The notes under the pieces were generated by a model. That model searched no databases and was not told the origin of the DNA. It worked only from the letters and a program-made list of their open reading frames with translations. From Blastocatellia bacterium UBA7656 (lineage in GTDB: Bacteria; Acidobacteriota; Blastocatellia; UBA7656), in the NCBI GenBank assembly GCA_002483445.1, contig DLHY01000067.1, positions 1 through 42,427 of the forward strand: a stretch of DNA of 42,427 nucleotides, given 5' to 3'. This document shows positions 7,664 to 15,768 of the stretch, piece after piece (position 1 is the stretch's first letter; every line of letters begins with the position of its first letter). The position numbers were made by a program, and so were the translations under genes.

Positions 7664-8086
7664 CCTCGCTTCGCCCCACTGCCTTATCCACCTGTCATAA
7701 GTTGATTGCAGCTTTGGGTCGGCAGACTGAACCTGCATGTTTTTCAGTTCTGCTTCAAGTTTTTTGCTCTTGCTGCCCCCGATGTATGTTACCAGAGCCA
7801 CTGCCATCAGGTGAAAACCTGCGACATACGCCGCCACATCGCTCGCCGCCAGTTGATAAGCCATCGCAAAAAAATAGAGAACGTAAGAAGCCCCCGTGAT
7901 TACCGCCCACATCATGTTGAAGTTGATCGCTTCTCTGACGAGTTGCAAGTCTCTGTCGAACCTGATGGCCCTGCCGGTTTCCTCAAACACTCTTCTTATC
8001 TTCGCCGCGTTCACCCAACAGATTATCGAATAAATCGCTATTGGGACTGCGCTCAGATACCACGTTTCAATGATCTCGTCAAACAT
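7643..8086 (-). CDS. Small integral membrane protein, unknown function
   Basis: 147 residues. The start is set by GAGGTGGGG just ahead of the ATG at 8086. Hydrophobic stretches near residues 8-26 (YLSAVPIAIYSIICWVNAA), 50-72 (MMWAVITGASYVLYFFAMAYQL) and 75-97 (DVAAYVAGFHLMAVALVTYI) predict three membrane spans. A hydrophilic, charged C-terminus with a probable amphipathic helix (KKLEAELKNMQVQSAD) follows. I do not recognise a family. The sigma-like gene lies downstream on the same strand, so the two could be cotranscribed and functionally linked, for instance as a membrane partner; that is inference only. The C-terminal codons come from the hairpin repeat that follows. Confidence 0.55.
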   Translation of the reverse strand: MFDEIIETWYLSAVPIAIYSIICWVNAAKIRRVFEETGRAIRFDRDLQLVREAINFNMMWAVITGASYVLYFFAMAYQLAASDVAAYVAGFHLMAVALVTYIGGSKSKKLEAELKNMQVQSADPKLQSTYDRWIRQWGEARLRLSDE

Positions 8087-8263
8087 CGCCCCACCTCGCT
8101 TTGCGCGCGAGTCGCTCGAAAACGCTTGCAGTTGTGGAGGCAGAATTATTGCAACCTGCGGCCCTGCGGAAAGATTCACCGCTCCTGGGGAAGGGGATGA
8201 ATCGCTGAGGCGTACCCCGATTTTTATAACACCGTTGAGAGGGAAAAGAAAACACTATTCCTT

Positions 8264-8367
8264 GAGGGTGGGAGAGTGGGAGTGGGAAGAAAAGAGTGGG
8301 AGAATGGGAGAATGGGAGATGCAGACCCGTTCCCCCATTCTCCCACTCTCCCACTCCCCCATTCTCC
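8264..8367. repeat. GGGAGAATG-word inverted repeat with G-quadruplex potential
   Basis: The intergenic stretch 8087-8442 holds no gene I can support. Its core is a purine arm made of GTGGGAGA / GAATGGGAGA words, a short spacer (TGCAGACCCGTT) and a matching pyrimidine arm of CCCCCATTCTCCCACTCTCC type. The plus strand carries seven or more GGG runs in about 60 nt and could form G-quadruplexes; the two arms could also form a long hairpin. It lies between divergent genes, ahead of the polysaccharide cluster. Confidence 0.6.
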
Positions 8368-8442
8368 GGCCCGCCCGCTGGAAACCGGCCTGCTTTAAGC
8401 ATTTCTTCAAATGGGGAGGTTTAGCCCGCTCAGGAGGCCGCG

Positions 8443-9579
8443 TTGAAACTGCTTTTCTGGATTTCGGTTGCAGCCATACTTTATGCCTACATCGGTTATC
8501 CGCTTGCGGTGTGGGCTATGGCTCGATTGTTCGCTCGCAGAATTTCAAAAGCCGCGATCACTCCAAAGGTCACGGTCGTCGTTGCCTGTCACAATGAAGC
8601 CTCTTTGATCGAAGCCAGAATAGAAAACCTATTGCAGAGCGATTACCCGCCTGAACTACTGGAAATCATCGTCGTGTCCGATGGTTCGACCGATGAGACG
8701 GAAAAGCTGGCGCGGCGATTCACGTCCGAAAGAGTGAGTGTCATCGCCTGCCCGGAAAGACAGGGCAAACCTTCGGCGCTCAACCTCGGCGTGGCGCGGG
8801 CCGCGGGCGAGATCATAGTATTTGCTGACGCCCGCCAGCGTTTTGAAGCGGACGCCATAAAAAATCTCGCGTCGAATTTCAATGACCGCGAGGTCGGCGC
8901 AGTTTCGGGCGAGCTTGTGCTTGAATCGGATTCTTCGGTAGGCGAGAGCATGGGGCTTTACTGGAAATACGAAAAGTGGATTCGCAAAAACGAAAGCCTC
9001 TCCGGGTCTGTCGTCGGAGCTACGGGAGCGATCTATGCCATAAGGCGCGAGCTTTGGAAGCCGCTTCCTGCTGAGACGATTCTCGATGACGTTTACACTC
9101 CGATGCAGATAGCTCTCGGCGGCTGGCGCGTGGTATTCGAAGAGCGCGCTCGCGCAATCGATCAGGCAAACAGTTCGGCGGGGCGCGAGTTTCGGCGCAA
9201 GGCGAGGACGCTTACGGGCAATTATCAACTCTGCCAGTTGATGCCGCGTCTGCTTCTGCCAACCAGTCGTCTGCTTTTTCAGTTTTATTCGCACAAGCTG
9301 ATGCGGCTCGCGGCTCCGATATTTTTTGTTATCCTTTTTATCAGCAATCTCGTGATCGCTTCGCGTGTCGCGGGAGTTGCGGAAGCGATTTTCTATCAAT
9401 CATCGCTCGCCGTTCAACTGGCTTTTTACGCAAGCATTCCTTTGAGCCGATGGCTCGCAAAGCGCAATCGCAGGGTGAGACTGCTCAACGCGGCTTATGT
9501 ATTTTCGGTGATGAACGCAGCCGCGCTCGTGGGACTTTTTTATTTTCTTCGCGGCAAGCGCAACGTGTGGGTGAAGTGA
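8443..9579 (+). CDS. Family 2 glycosyltransferase, membrane-anchored (hyaluronan/cellulose synthase-like)
   Basis: A 378-residue GT2 enzyme. A short N-terminal membrane helix is followed by the GT-A fold: VTVVVACHNEASLIEARI, VVSDGSTDET, then the FADAR motif in place of the DxD, and a DDVYTPMQIAL box with the RRKARTL acceptor region. Two or three C-terminal membrane spans follow (IFFVILFISNLVIA; VFSVMNAAALVGLFYFL). It should add a sugar from a nucleotide sugar at the inner membrane face, in a processive-type architecture. A TTG start is supported by AGGAGG 6 nt upstream, and no better start follows. It opens the exopolysaccharide cluster and overlaps the next gene by one base (TGATG). Confidence 0.88.
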   Translation: MKLLFWISVAAILYAYIGYPLAVWAMARLFARRISKAAITPKVTVVVACHNEASLIEARIENLLQSDYPPELLEIIVVSDGSTDETEKLARRFTSERVSVIACPERQGKPSALNLGVARAAGEIIVFADARQRFEADAIKNLASNFNDREVGAVSGELVLESDSSVGESMGLYWKYEKWIRKNESLSGSVVGATGAIYAIRRELWKPLPAETILDDVYTPMQIALGGWRVVFEERARAIDQANSSAGREFRRKARTLTGNYQLCQLMPRLLLPTSRLLFQFYSHKLMRLAAPIFFVILFISNLVIASRVAGVAEAIFYQSSLAVQLAFYASIPLSRWLAKRNRRVRLLNAAYVFSVMNAAALVGLFYFLRGKRNVWVK

Positions 9580-10919
9580 TGAGCAGCATTTATGAAAATC
9601 CGGCGGAGTTTGAACTGACCGGCGACGTGGAGTCGGTCGACGCGGAGCCGCTCGACCGCGCGCGGCCCTCGCGTTATCGCTCGCTGCTCGTTTGGGGGAC
9701 GGCGCTGCTGACGCTCTTTTTCGTCACCCAGATTCTTCAACTCTTTCCTGCTGTCGGACGTTTCCAGGTCGCAAAAATCACCGTGCTTATCGTCGCAGTG
9801 GTCTTCATCTCTTCGCGCGAAGGCATCACCTCCCGCGTGCGAATAAACGCAGCCCCGCAACTCAAATACGCCATGGGCATTCTTCTGCTTGCGATCATCA
9901 CCATCCCGTTTTCGCTCTGGCCTTCGAACAGCATCGGATTCATAGTCGAGGTCTTCGCCAAAAACATAGTCTTCGTTTACCTGCTGGTTCAGGCCGTCCG
10001 ATCTGACCGCGATGCCAGAGTCGTCGCCTTCGCTCTGGTCGCAGGCTGCGCGATGGTCGTTCTGGCGATGCTGACGAACTTAGGGCCTGAAGTGAAAATC
10101 GCCGAAGATGAAAGGTTGAACGTAGCGGGAACTTATGACGCGAATGATCTCGCGCTGTTGTTCGTAGTCGCCCTTCCTTATGCGTTCTTCATGCTCCGAG
10201 GCAGTCGATTGTTTCAGCAGATTCTTCTGATCGCGGCAATCGGGTTGATGCTCGTCGGCATAGTCAAGACCGGATCGCGAGGGGGATTTTTGGGATTGAT
10301 CGTGATCGGCGTGTTGATGTTTCTGCGCGGCTCGAAGCAGGCGCGCAAGTACACGCTCATCACCACTATAGTCGGCATCTCGCTCTTTGCGTTCGCCGCT
10401 CCGACTTCGTACTGGAATCGCATCAGCACGATTTTCGACTACGAAAAAGATTACAACGCGCGCGCTGAAGAGGGACGATTCGCTATCTGGCGCACCGGGC
10501 TTGAAATGTTCGCCGCGCGTCCGTTGACAGGCGTAGGGATATATTGTTTTTCCATAGGCCATTCGAAATTCGGCGAGACCCGGCTTCAGATGTCGCCGCA
10601 CAATTCGATCATTCAGATCACTGCCGAACTCGGCATTGGCGGACTCGCGCTCTTCGCTTTGATCGTGTGGACATCGCTGGCATCAACGCGTCGCATACGT
10701 CGTCGCGCGAGAGAAGACCTCGCGCCTGAAAACCTGATATGGCTGGCCTCGGCAGTCGAGATCAGCTTCATCGGTTTCCTCGTTTCCGCCTTTTTCCTCA
10801 CGCACGCTTATTCGGCGATCTTCTGCTTCCTTGCAGGAATGTCCGCCGCGCTCTTCGCACGCTACGAAGGCGATCAACGGCAGCGACTCGATGCCGAGGG
10901 AGAAATCGAATACGCATAA
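9579..10919 (+). CDS. O-antigen ligase / Wzy-like polymerase, multi-pass membrane protein
   Basis: 446 residues starting at an ATG that shares one base with the upstream stop. About ten or more membrane spans are visible, from LLVWGTALLTLFFVTQIL to the final FCFLAGMSAALF. The large periplasmic loop near residues 280-345 has the family's hallmark GVGIYCF and the following SPHNSIIQITAELGIGGL, the 'H N x x L x x x x E x G' box of O-antigen ligase/WaaL and Wzy polymerases. It should polymerise or transfer lipid-linked glycan in the periplasm. In exosortase-associated clusters a similar ligase-like protein is common. Whether this one is a polymerase or a ligase cannot be told from sequence. Confidence 0.82.
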   Translation: MSSIYENPAEFELTGDVESVDAEPLDRARPSRYRSLLVWGTALLTLFFVTQILQLFPAVGRFQVAKITVLIVAVVFISSREGITSRVRINAAPQLKYAMGILLLAIITIPFSLWPSNSIGFIVEVFAKNIVFVYLLVQAVRSDRDARVVAFALVAGCAMVVLAMLTNLGPEVKIAEDERLNVAGTYDANDLALLFVVALPYAFFMLRGSRLFQQILLIAAIGLMLVGIVKTGSRGGFLGLIVIGVLMFLRGSKQARKYTLITTIVGISLFAFAAPTSYWNRISTIFDYEKDYNARAEEGRFAIWRTGLEMFAARPLTGVGIYCFSIGHSKFGETRLQMSPHNSIIQITAELGIGGLALFALIVWTSLASTRRIRRRAREDLAPENLIWLASAVEISFIGFLVSAFFLTHAYSAIFCFLAGMSAALFARYEGDQRQRLDAEGEIEYA

Positions 10920-10931
10920 GAGGCTCAGGCG

Positions 10932-11699
10932 ATGACCAGAAAAGAGCAATGGGAACAGAGATATCACCGCCTTCAGCGCCGCATAGTTCCCGGCCTCAAA
11001 TACTCGCAGACGATTTATGAAGAGACTATTCGAGAGCAGACGCGCGACGGGGCGAGATGGCTTGAAGCCGGTTGCGGGCATCAGATATTTCCCGACTGGC
11101 GCGGACGCGAAGAGCAGGAGATAGTAAACCGCGCTGAGATGGTCGTCGGGGTCGATTTGGATTTCGAGGGGATGAAAAAACATCGCACCATCAAGCGAGT
11201 CGTTTATTCGAATCTCGAACGGCTGCCGTTCGCTTCCGAGAGCTTCGATCTCGTCACCTGCAACATGGTCGTCGAGCATCTGGCCGACCCTCTGGCCGTC
11301 TTCAAAGAGTTCTATCGCGTGCTAAGACCGGGCGGCAAAGTCATACTTCACACTCCGAACACGCTCGGCTACACCACGATAGCCGCGAGGATGCTGCCTC
11401 AGACGGCGAGAGTCCGCCTCGCGGGGATACTGGAAAATCGCCCTGCTGAAGATGTTTTCCCCGCGCACTATCGAGCGAACACGTCGGGCCGTTTGCACGC
11501 GCTGCTCGAAGAATCGGGTTTTCAAAAAGAGAAGATGCGCTGCATAGCTACTGCCTGCGCGCTCTACTTTTCGCGCTTTCTCGTCTTCTTCGAATTGCTT
11601 TACGTCCGATTGACCATGCTATCGGCTTTGAAGAATCTTCGCACAAATCTCCTGTGCGTCTACGCCAAACCTGATGGGAGTGAAGAGGTGAAGAGGTGA
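10932..11699 (+). CDS. Class I SAM-dependent methyltransferase
   Basis: 255 residues with a Methyltransf_11-like core. WLEAGCGHQIF is motif I, VVGVDLDFEGM the acidic strand-2 loop, NLERLPFASESFDLVTCNMVVEHL motifs II-III, and EFYRVLRPGGKVILHTPN the post-motif strand. The hydrophobic C-terminal segment (ALYFSRFLVFFELLYVRL) may touch the membrane. It probably methylates a sugar or lipid intermediate of the polysaccharide, judging only by its neighbours. It lies 12 nt after the ligase gene. The last residues (GSEEVKR and stop) are encoded by a dispersed hairpin repeat, so the native C-terminus may have been replaced. Confidence 0.82.
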   Translation: MTRKEQWEQRYHRLQRRIVPGLKYSQTIYEETIREQTRDGARWLEAGCGHQIFPDWRGREEQEIVNRAEMVVGVDLDFEGMKKHRTIKRVVYSNLERLPFASESFDLVTCNMVVEHLADPLAVFKEFYRVLRPGGKVILHTPNTLGYTTIAARMLPQTARVRLAGILENRPAEDVFPAHYRANTSGRLHALLEESGFQKEKMRCIATACALYFSRFLVFFELLYVRLTMLSALKNLRTNLLCVYAKPDGSEEVKR

Positions 11700-11780
11700 G
11701 GAGGTGAGGAGGTGAGGGGATGATAAAACTCTTTCACCTCCTCACCCGCTCACCTCTTCATCTTCCGCCTATCCCCCATT
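11673..11780 (+). repeat. GAGGTGAAGA-word hairpin element, copy 1
   Basis: It starts with GATGGGAGTGAAGAGGTG, continues as GAGGTGAGGAGGTGAGG, has a central loop GATAAAACTCTTTCACC, and ends with the complementary arm CACCTCTTCATCTTCC and ATCCCCCAT. It provides the final codons and TGA of the methyltransferase gene and ends 1-2 nt before the ATG of the next glycosyltransferase. It is nearly identical, in the same orientation relative to the gene it ends, to the element at 40018-40134. Confidence 0.8.
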
Positions 11781-11781
11781 T

Positions 11782-13008
11782 ATGCGGATACTTTACTTTG
11801 CACCGCGAGAATGCCAGCCGCCGAACACGGGCGCGAAGCTTCGCAATTATCATCTCGCTCGTGAGCTTGGCCGCAAAGCCCAAGTTACTTATCTCGGATT
11901 TCGGGATGAGGGATCGGCTTCGGTTCAGGAGATGCCCGATTGCAAACGAGTCGTCACGGTCGAGCATAAAGGCGGATACTCATTTGCAAAGCTCGTTCGC
12001 GGACTGCTCGGACGAACGCCCCTGCCTGTGCTTAACTACACCGCGCGCGAGATGACGGAAGAGTTGCGGCGGCTCATGGCTGAAAATGATTTCGACTCGG
12101 TTCAGGTCGAAGGCATTCATCTATCGTCTTACCTGCCGATAATCCGCGCTGCGTCGAGACGCGCCGTCGTTGTTTGCGATTGGCACAATATCGAATCCGA
12201 ATTGATGCGCCGTTACAGCGAACAGGCGACGCTGGCTCGAAAATTTTACGCGCGAGCGACGGCGCGAAAGCTCGAAGAACTGGAGCGCCGAGCGATGTCA
12301 TCATTCGACGCGCACACGGTTGTGAGTGAGCGAGATCGTGCGCGATTGCTTGAGATTGCGCCGCAGGCTTGCGTCTTCCTGATAGAAAACGGAGTCGATA
12401 CGGAGCATTACTCCGATGACGAAATAGAAAAGGCTTACCAGGCGTGGCCTGAAAGAAGCGATGCAGTCCGGCGCAATCGCTTGTTGTTCGTAGGCTCGAT
12501 GGATTATCACGCCAACATCGATGCTGCGACGAGCTTCGCCCGCTCCGCGTGGCCGACGATTCACCGCCGTAATCCGCAATTGAGATTTACTATCGTCGGG
12601 CGCAATCCTTCGCAGGAGGTGAGAAGCCTTGCCGAAATTCCAAACATAGAAGTGACCGGCACGGTCGAAGACGTGAGACCTTTTTATCGCGAAGCTCTGG
12701 CTGCGATAGCGCCGCTTAGGGTTGGCGGCGGGTCGCGATTGAAGATACTCGAATCGCTTGCGGCGGGCGTCCCTGTAATTTCAACGCTTATGGGAGCCGA
12801 AGGGCTTGACGTTAAGGACGGTGAAAACATCCTGCTCGCCGAAACTGCCGAAGAGTTCTCGCGCGCAATAACTGATCTCAGCGAAAACGATTCGTTGCCG
12901 TTGAGATTGAAAGAAGCAGGACGTTCGCTTGTACGAGAGAAATACGACTGGTCGGCCATCGGCGCAGAGTTGATGAACGCGCATTTGAGCCTCGTTGGGC
13001 GCAGGTAA
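11782..13008 (+). CDS. Family 4 glycosyltransferase (sugar transferase resembling TIGR03087/stp1 type)
   Basis: 408 residues with a GT-B fold. The N-terminus (MRILYFAPRECQPPNTGAKL then NYHLARELGR) has the donor-independent domain loop. The C-terminal domain carries LLFVGSMDYHANIDAA, FTIVGRNPSQEV, and GGGSRLKILESLAAGVPVIS, the E-x7-E-like sugar-nucleotide site of GT4 enzymes. The N-terminal opening and length resemble the sugar transferases that accompany exosortase/PEP-CTERM exopolysaccharide loci. It should transfer a sugar to a growing lipid-linked glycan in the cytosol. The ATG comes right after the hairpin repeat and has no clear SD. Confidence 0.85.
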   Translation: MRILYFAPRECQPPNTGAKLRNYHLARELGRKAQVTYLGFRDEGSASVQEMPDCKRVVTVEHKGGYSFAKLVRGLLGRTPLPVLNYTAREMTEELRRLMAENDFDSVQVEGIHLSSYLPIIRAASRRAVVVCDWHNIESELMRRYSEQATLARKFYARATARKLEELERRAMSSFDAHTVVSERDRARLLEIAPQACVFLIENGVDTEHYSDDEIEKAYQAWPERSDAVRRNRLLFVGSMDYHANIDAATSFARSAWPTIHRRNPQLRFTIVGRNPSQEVRSLAEIPNIEVTGTVEDVRPFYREALAAIAPLRVGGGSRLKILESLAAGVPVISTLMGAEGLDVKDGENILLAETAEEFSRAITDLSENDSLPLRLKEAGRSLVREKYDWSAIGAELMNAHLSLVGRR

Positions 13009-13083
13009 CTGAATTTCGGTCGCCATTAGCAATTTAATCCACGAGAGGGTTCACCGCCCCGGAATCCATTTTGAGGAATCGTT

Positions 13084-14079
13084 ATGGCCAGACCCGTAAG
13101 AGCATTCAAGGAACTGACCGCTGTCGCCCCCGATCCGAAAATCGCGGTCATCATTCCCTGCTACAACGAAGAACTGACTATCGCTGATGTCGTCCTCCAG
13201 TTCCGCGACCAGTTGCCCGAAGCCGACATCTACGTCTTTGATAACAACTCGACCGATAGAACCGTTGAGCGGGCGAGGGAAGCGGGCGCTTTGATTTATC
13301 GCGAGCGTCGTCAGGGCAAAGGCTACGTCGTTCAATCGATGTTCAGCCGCGTCGAGGCGGATGTCTTCGTGATGGTCGATGGAGACGGAACTTATCCTCC
13401 GGTCGAGGTTCGAAGAATCATCGAGCCAGTGCTTGAAGACGAAGCTGATATGGTCGTAGGCTCGCGACTCGATCAGGAATCTCGAAGTCAGTTCCGTTTT
13501 CTCAATCGCCTGGGCAACAAGCTTTTCCTGTGGGTTCTCAACTTAATATTCAAAGTCCGTCTCCGCGATATACTTTCAGGCTATCGCGCATTCAACCGTA
13601 AGTTCGTCAAAAACATTCCGCTCTTCGGCGGCGGCTTCGAGATAGAAACTGAACTGACTATAAAAGCCCTTGAGCGCGGCTACAGAATAGTGGAAATGCC
13701 GGTCGATTTAGGCCAGAGACCCGAAGGCAGTCATTCGAAGATAAAACTGCTGCGCGACGGCTGGCTCATTCTCAGCACCATATTCAGATTGTTTCGCGAT
13801 TACAAGCCTCTTGCCTTTTTCGGCTCCATCGGGATGGCCATGATCGCAGCCGCTTTCATCCCCGGCATTCTGGTCATCTACGAATTCATCGAGACTGGAT
13901 TAGTCCCCCGCCTCCCTTCGGCTGTTCTTGCGGTCGGAATGGTTTTGTCGGGAATGCTTTTGATAGTCGTAGGCCTTGTGCTTCACACCATCGCCCGACG
14001 CTTCAATGAAATCGAGCATCAACTCCTAAGCATGTCGGAAGAATCGAGGGCCAGTCGCAACACGGAAACGCGGGCGTAG
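13084..14079 (+). CDS. Family 2 glycosyltransferase, dolichyl/polyprenyl-phosphate sugar synthase type with C-terminal membrane spans
   Basis: 331 residues. The GT-A domain (1-230) has IAVIIPCYNEELTIADVV, FDNNSTDRT, VMVDGDGTYPP (the DxD motif), DILSGYRAFNRKFVKN and GFEIETELTIKA, a pattern typical of DPM1-like enzymes that charge polyprenyl phosphate with a sugar. Two C-terminal spans (GMAMIAAAFIPGILVIYEFI; VLAVGMVLSGMLLIVVGLVL) anchor it. The lipid-linked sugar could feed the GT-C-like membrane protein encoded 9 nt downstream, a pairing seen for many DPM/GT-C couples. The SD is TGAGGA 7 nt before the ATG. Confidence 0.88.
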   Translation: MARPVRAFKELTAVAPDPKIAVIIPCYNEELTIADVVLQFRDQLPEADIYVFDNNSTDRTVERAREAGALIYRERRQGKGYVVQSMFSRVEADVFVMVDGDGTYPPVEVRRIIEPVLEDEADMVVGSRLDQESRSQFRFLNRLGNKLFLWVLNLIFKVRLRDILSGYRAFNRKFVKNIPLFGGGFEIETELTIKALERGYRIVEMPVDLGQRPEGSHSKIKLLRDGWLILSTIFRLFRDYKPLAFFGSIGMAMIAAAFIPGILVIYEFIETGLVPRLPSAVLAVGMVLSGMLLIVVGLVLHTIARRFNEIEHQLLSMSEESRASRNTETRA

Positions 14080-14088
14080 AACTCACCG

Positions 14089-15768
14089 ATGGAATCCCTT
14101 CGCGTAGAAAGTCAACCTGAACGCGATCAATCGCACCGGGTCAAACCTCGATGGCTTCGTCGCTACCCGCCGACGGCGGCGATCTATCTGATAGCCACTT
14201 TCTTCACCACGCCTCTTTTTCAGGGCGACACTTCGGATTATGTCGATTCGGTTTTAAGCGGAGTGGAATTCTGGGAATTCGGCCATCTCACCTGGCGACC
14301 CGCGGGCTGGCTGCTCTTTCATGCATTCGAGCCTCTGGCGCGCTGGCTGGTTGGCGTGGACGTACAAGCGCAAGTCACTTTGATTTTCATGGCGATCAAC
14401 TGGATCGCCGGACTTGCGTGCGTTTTGCTTCTGCGCGGATTGTTGAGTTGCTTCACCCTGCGCGAGTGGGCGGCTGACACAGCGACCACGGCTTTTATCT
14501 TCTCGCAGGCATTTTTGAGCTACACACAGACGGGCTGCTCATACATCGCGGGACTCGCGTTTCTGCTGCTCGGCCTTTTCATTCTGGCGAAAAATATTGA
14601 TAGACCGGATCGCTCTTTGCGGACGGCCATTTTTGCGGGACTGGCTTTCGCGGCTTCGCTCTCGACATGGTTTTTGTATTTGTGGGCGATGCCTGCCGCG
14701 CTCGCTTTGCCTTTGGTGTTCGGCTCGGATCGCAAGCGATGGAGGCTCGTTTTGCAAACAACGCTCGCGCTCGGCGTCTTCACTGCGATTGCTTACGCTG
14801 CGGCGCTTGCGCATCTCGGCATTTACAACCTCGTAGATCTCAAAGCGTGGATCGCATCTTCGTCACACGGAATGAAGATCGGCGGGGCATCGCGCGTAGT
14901 GTTCGGATTGCCGCGCTCGATCCTGAGCCTCGGCAATGACGGCCTCTTGTTCAAACGCTTTCTTCTCGATGATCCGTTCAATGCGGTATCGGCTCTCGAT
15001 CTCTTCCGTTTGAGTTTATGGAAACTCGGCTTGTTTTATGTGTTCGCGCTGTCGGTGGTGGCGGGTTTGTTTCGCAGCGCGCAGGGCAAACGATTGCTTG
15101 CGCTATTGGCCTTGAATGCCATTCCGGTTCTTGGGTTCGCAGTGTTTTTTGACGGCGGATCGATGGAGCGATACTTTCCGCTCTACCCGACGTTCTTTCT
15201 TTCGCTGGCTTTCGTTTTGTCGAGCGACGCGCGCTGGTTGAAAGCTGTCGCGCTCACTTTCATAGCCGTCGCGGTCTTGACCAATACTATTTTTCTGGCC
15301 AGTCCCGTTATAGATCGACATCAGGAAACTGTCGCCGCGCGAATAAGCGAGTTGCAGCCGCTCAAATCCGCAAGCCGTGTCTTCACGGTCAATCAACAGG
15401 ACGAGCTTTTGAATTTCTATCGCAGCTTTCCATTCAACGCGGTCAATCAGCAGGGCGGGTTGAACGTGCGCCCGACGCTCGCAATCGGCACCGAACAGAT
15501 CGACCGATGGAGAGAAGAATTCGCGGCGCAAACGCTTGCCTCGTGGCAAAGCGACGGCGATGTGTGGATATCGAATCGCTTGATTGCCACACGACCCGAC
15601 AGAGACTGGTACTGGGTCGAGGGAGATGACCGTCGCGTGAGTTGGAAAAATTTGAACGAGTTTTTTTCTCAGTTTGACGTTGAGCGTCAGGCGGGAGGCG
15701 AGGACGGATTCTGGCTTCTTGCGCGGTCTGAGAAAAACGAGCAGTTGCTCAAGAGTTTCCATAAATGA
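14089..15768 (+). CDS. Multi-pass membrane protein, probable GT-C (PMT/ArnT-like) glycosyltransferase
   Basis: 559 residues with about ten hydrophobic spans through residue ~410, then a ~150-residue soluble C-terminal domain. The first loop holds FQGDTSDYVDSV. An acidic pair in the first extracytoplasmic loop is the metal/lipid-sugar site of GT-C enzymes such as PMT and ArnT. The preceding gene makes a polyprenyl-phosphate sugar, the expected donor. It would add that sugar to the glycan on the outer face of the inner membrane. The family is inferred from topology, the loop motif and the neighbour, so certainty is moderate. Its stop overlaps the next ATG (ATGA). Confidence 0.6.
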   Translation: MESLRVESQPERDQSHRVKPRWLRRYPPTAAIYLIATFFTTPLFQGDTSDYVDSVLSGVEFWEFGHLTWRPAGWLLFHAFEPLARWLVGVDVQAQVTLIFMAINWIAGLACVLLLRGLLSCFTLREWAADTATTAFIFSQAFLSYTQTGCSYIAGLAFLLLGLFILAKNIDRPDRSLRTAIFAGLAFAASLSTWFLYLWAMPAALALPLVFGSDRKRWRLVLQTTLALGVFTAIAYAAALAHLGIYNLVDLKAWIASSSHGMKIGGASRVVFGLPRSILSLGNDGLLFKRFLLDDPFNAVSALDLFRLSLWKLGLFYVFALSVVAGLFRSAQGKRLLALLALNAIPVLGFAVFFDGGSMERYFPLYPTFFLSLAFVLSSDARWLKAVALTFIAVAVLTNTIFLASPVIDRHQETVAARISELQPLKSASRVFTVNQQDELLNFYRSFPFNAVNQQGGLNVRPTLAIGTEQIDRWREEFAAQTLASWQSDGDVWISNRLIATRPDRDWYWVEGDDRRVSWKNLNEFFSQFDVERQAGGEDGFWLLARSEKNEQLLKSFHK

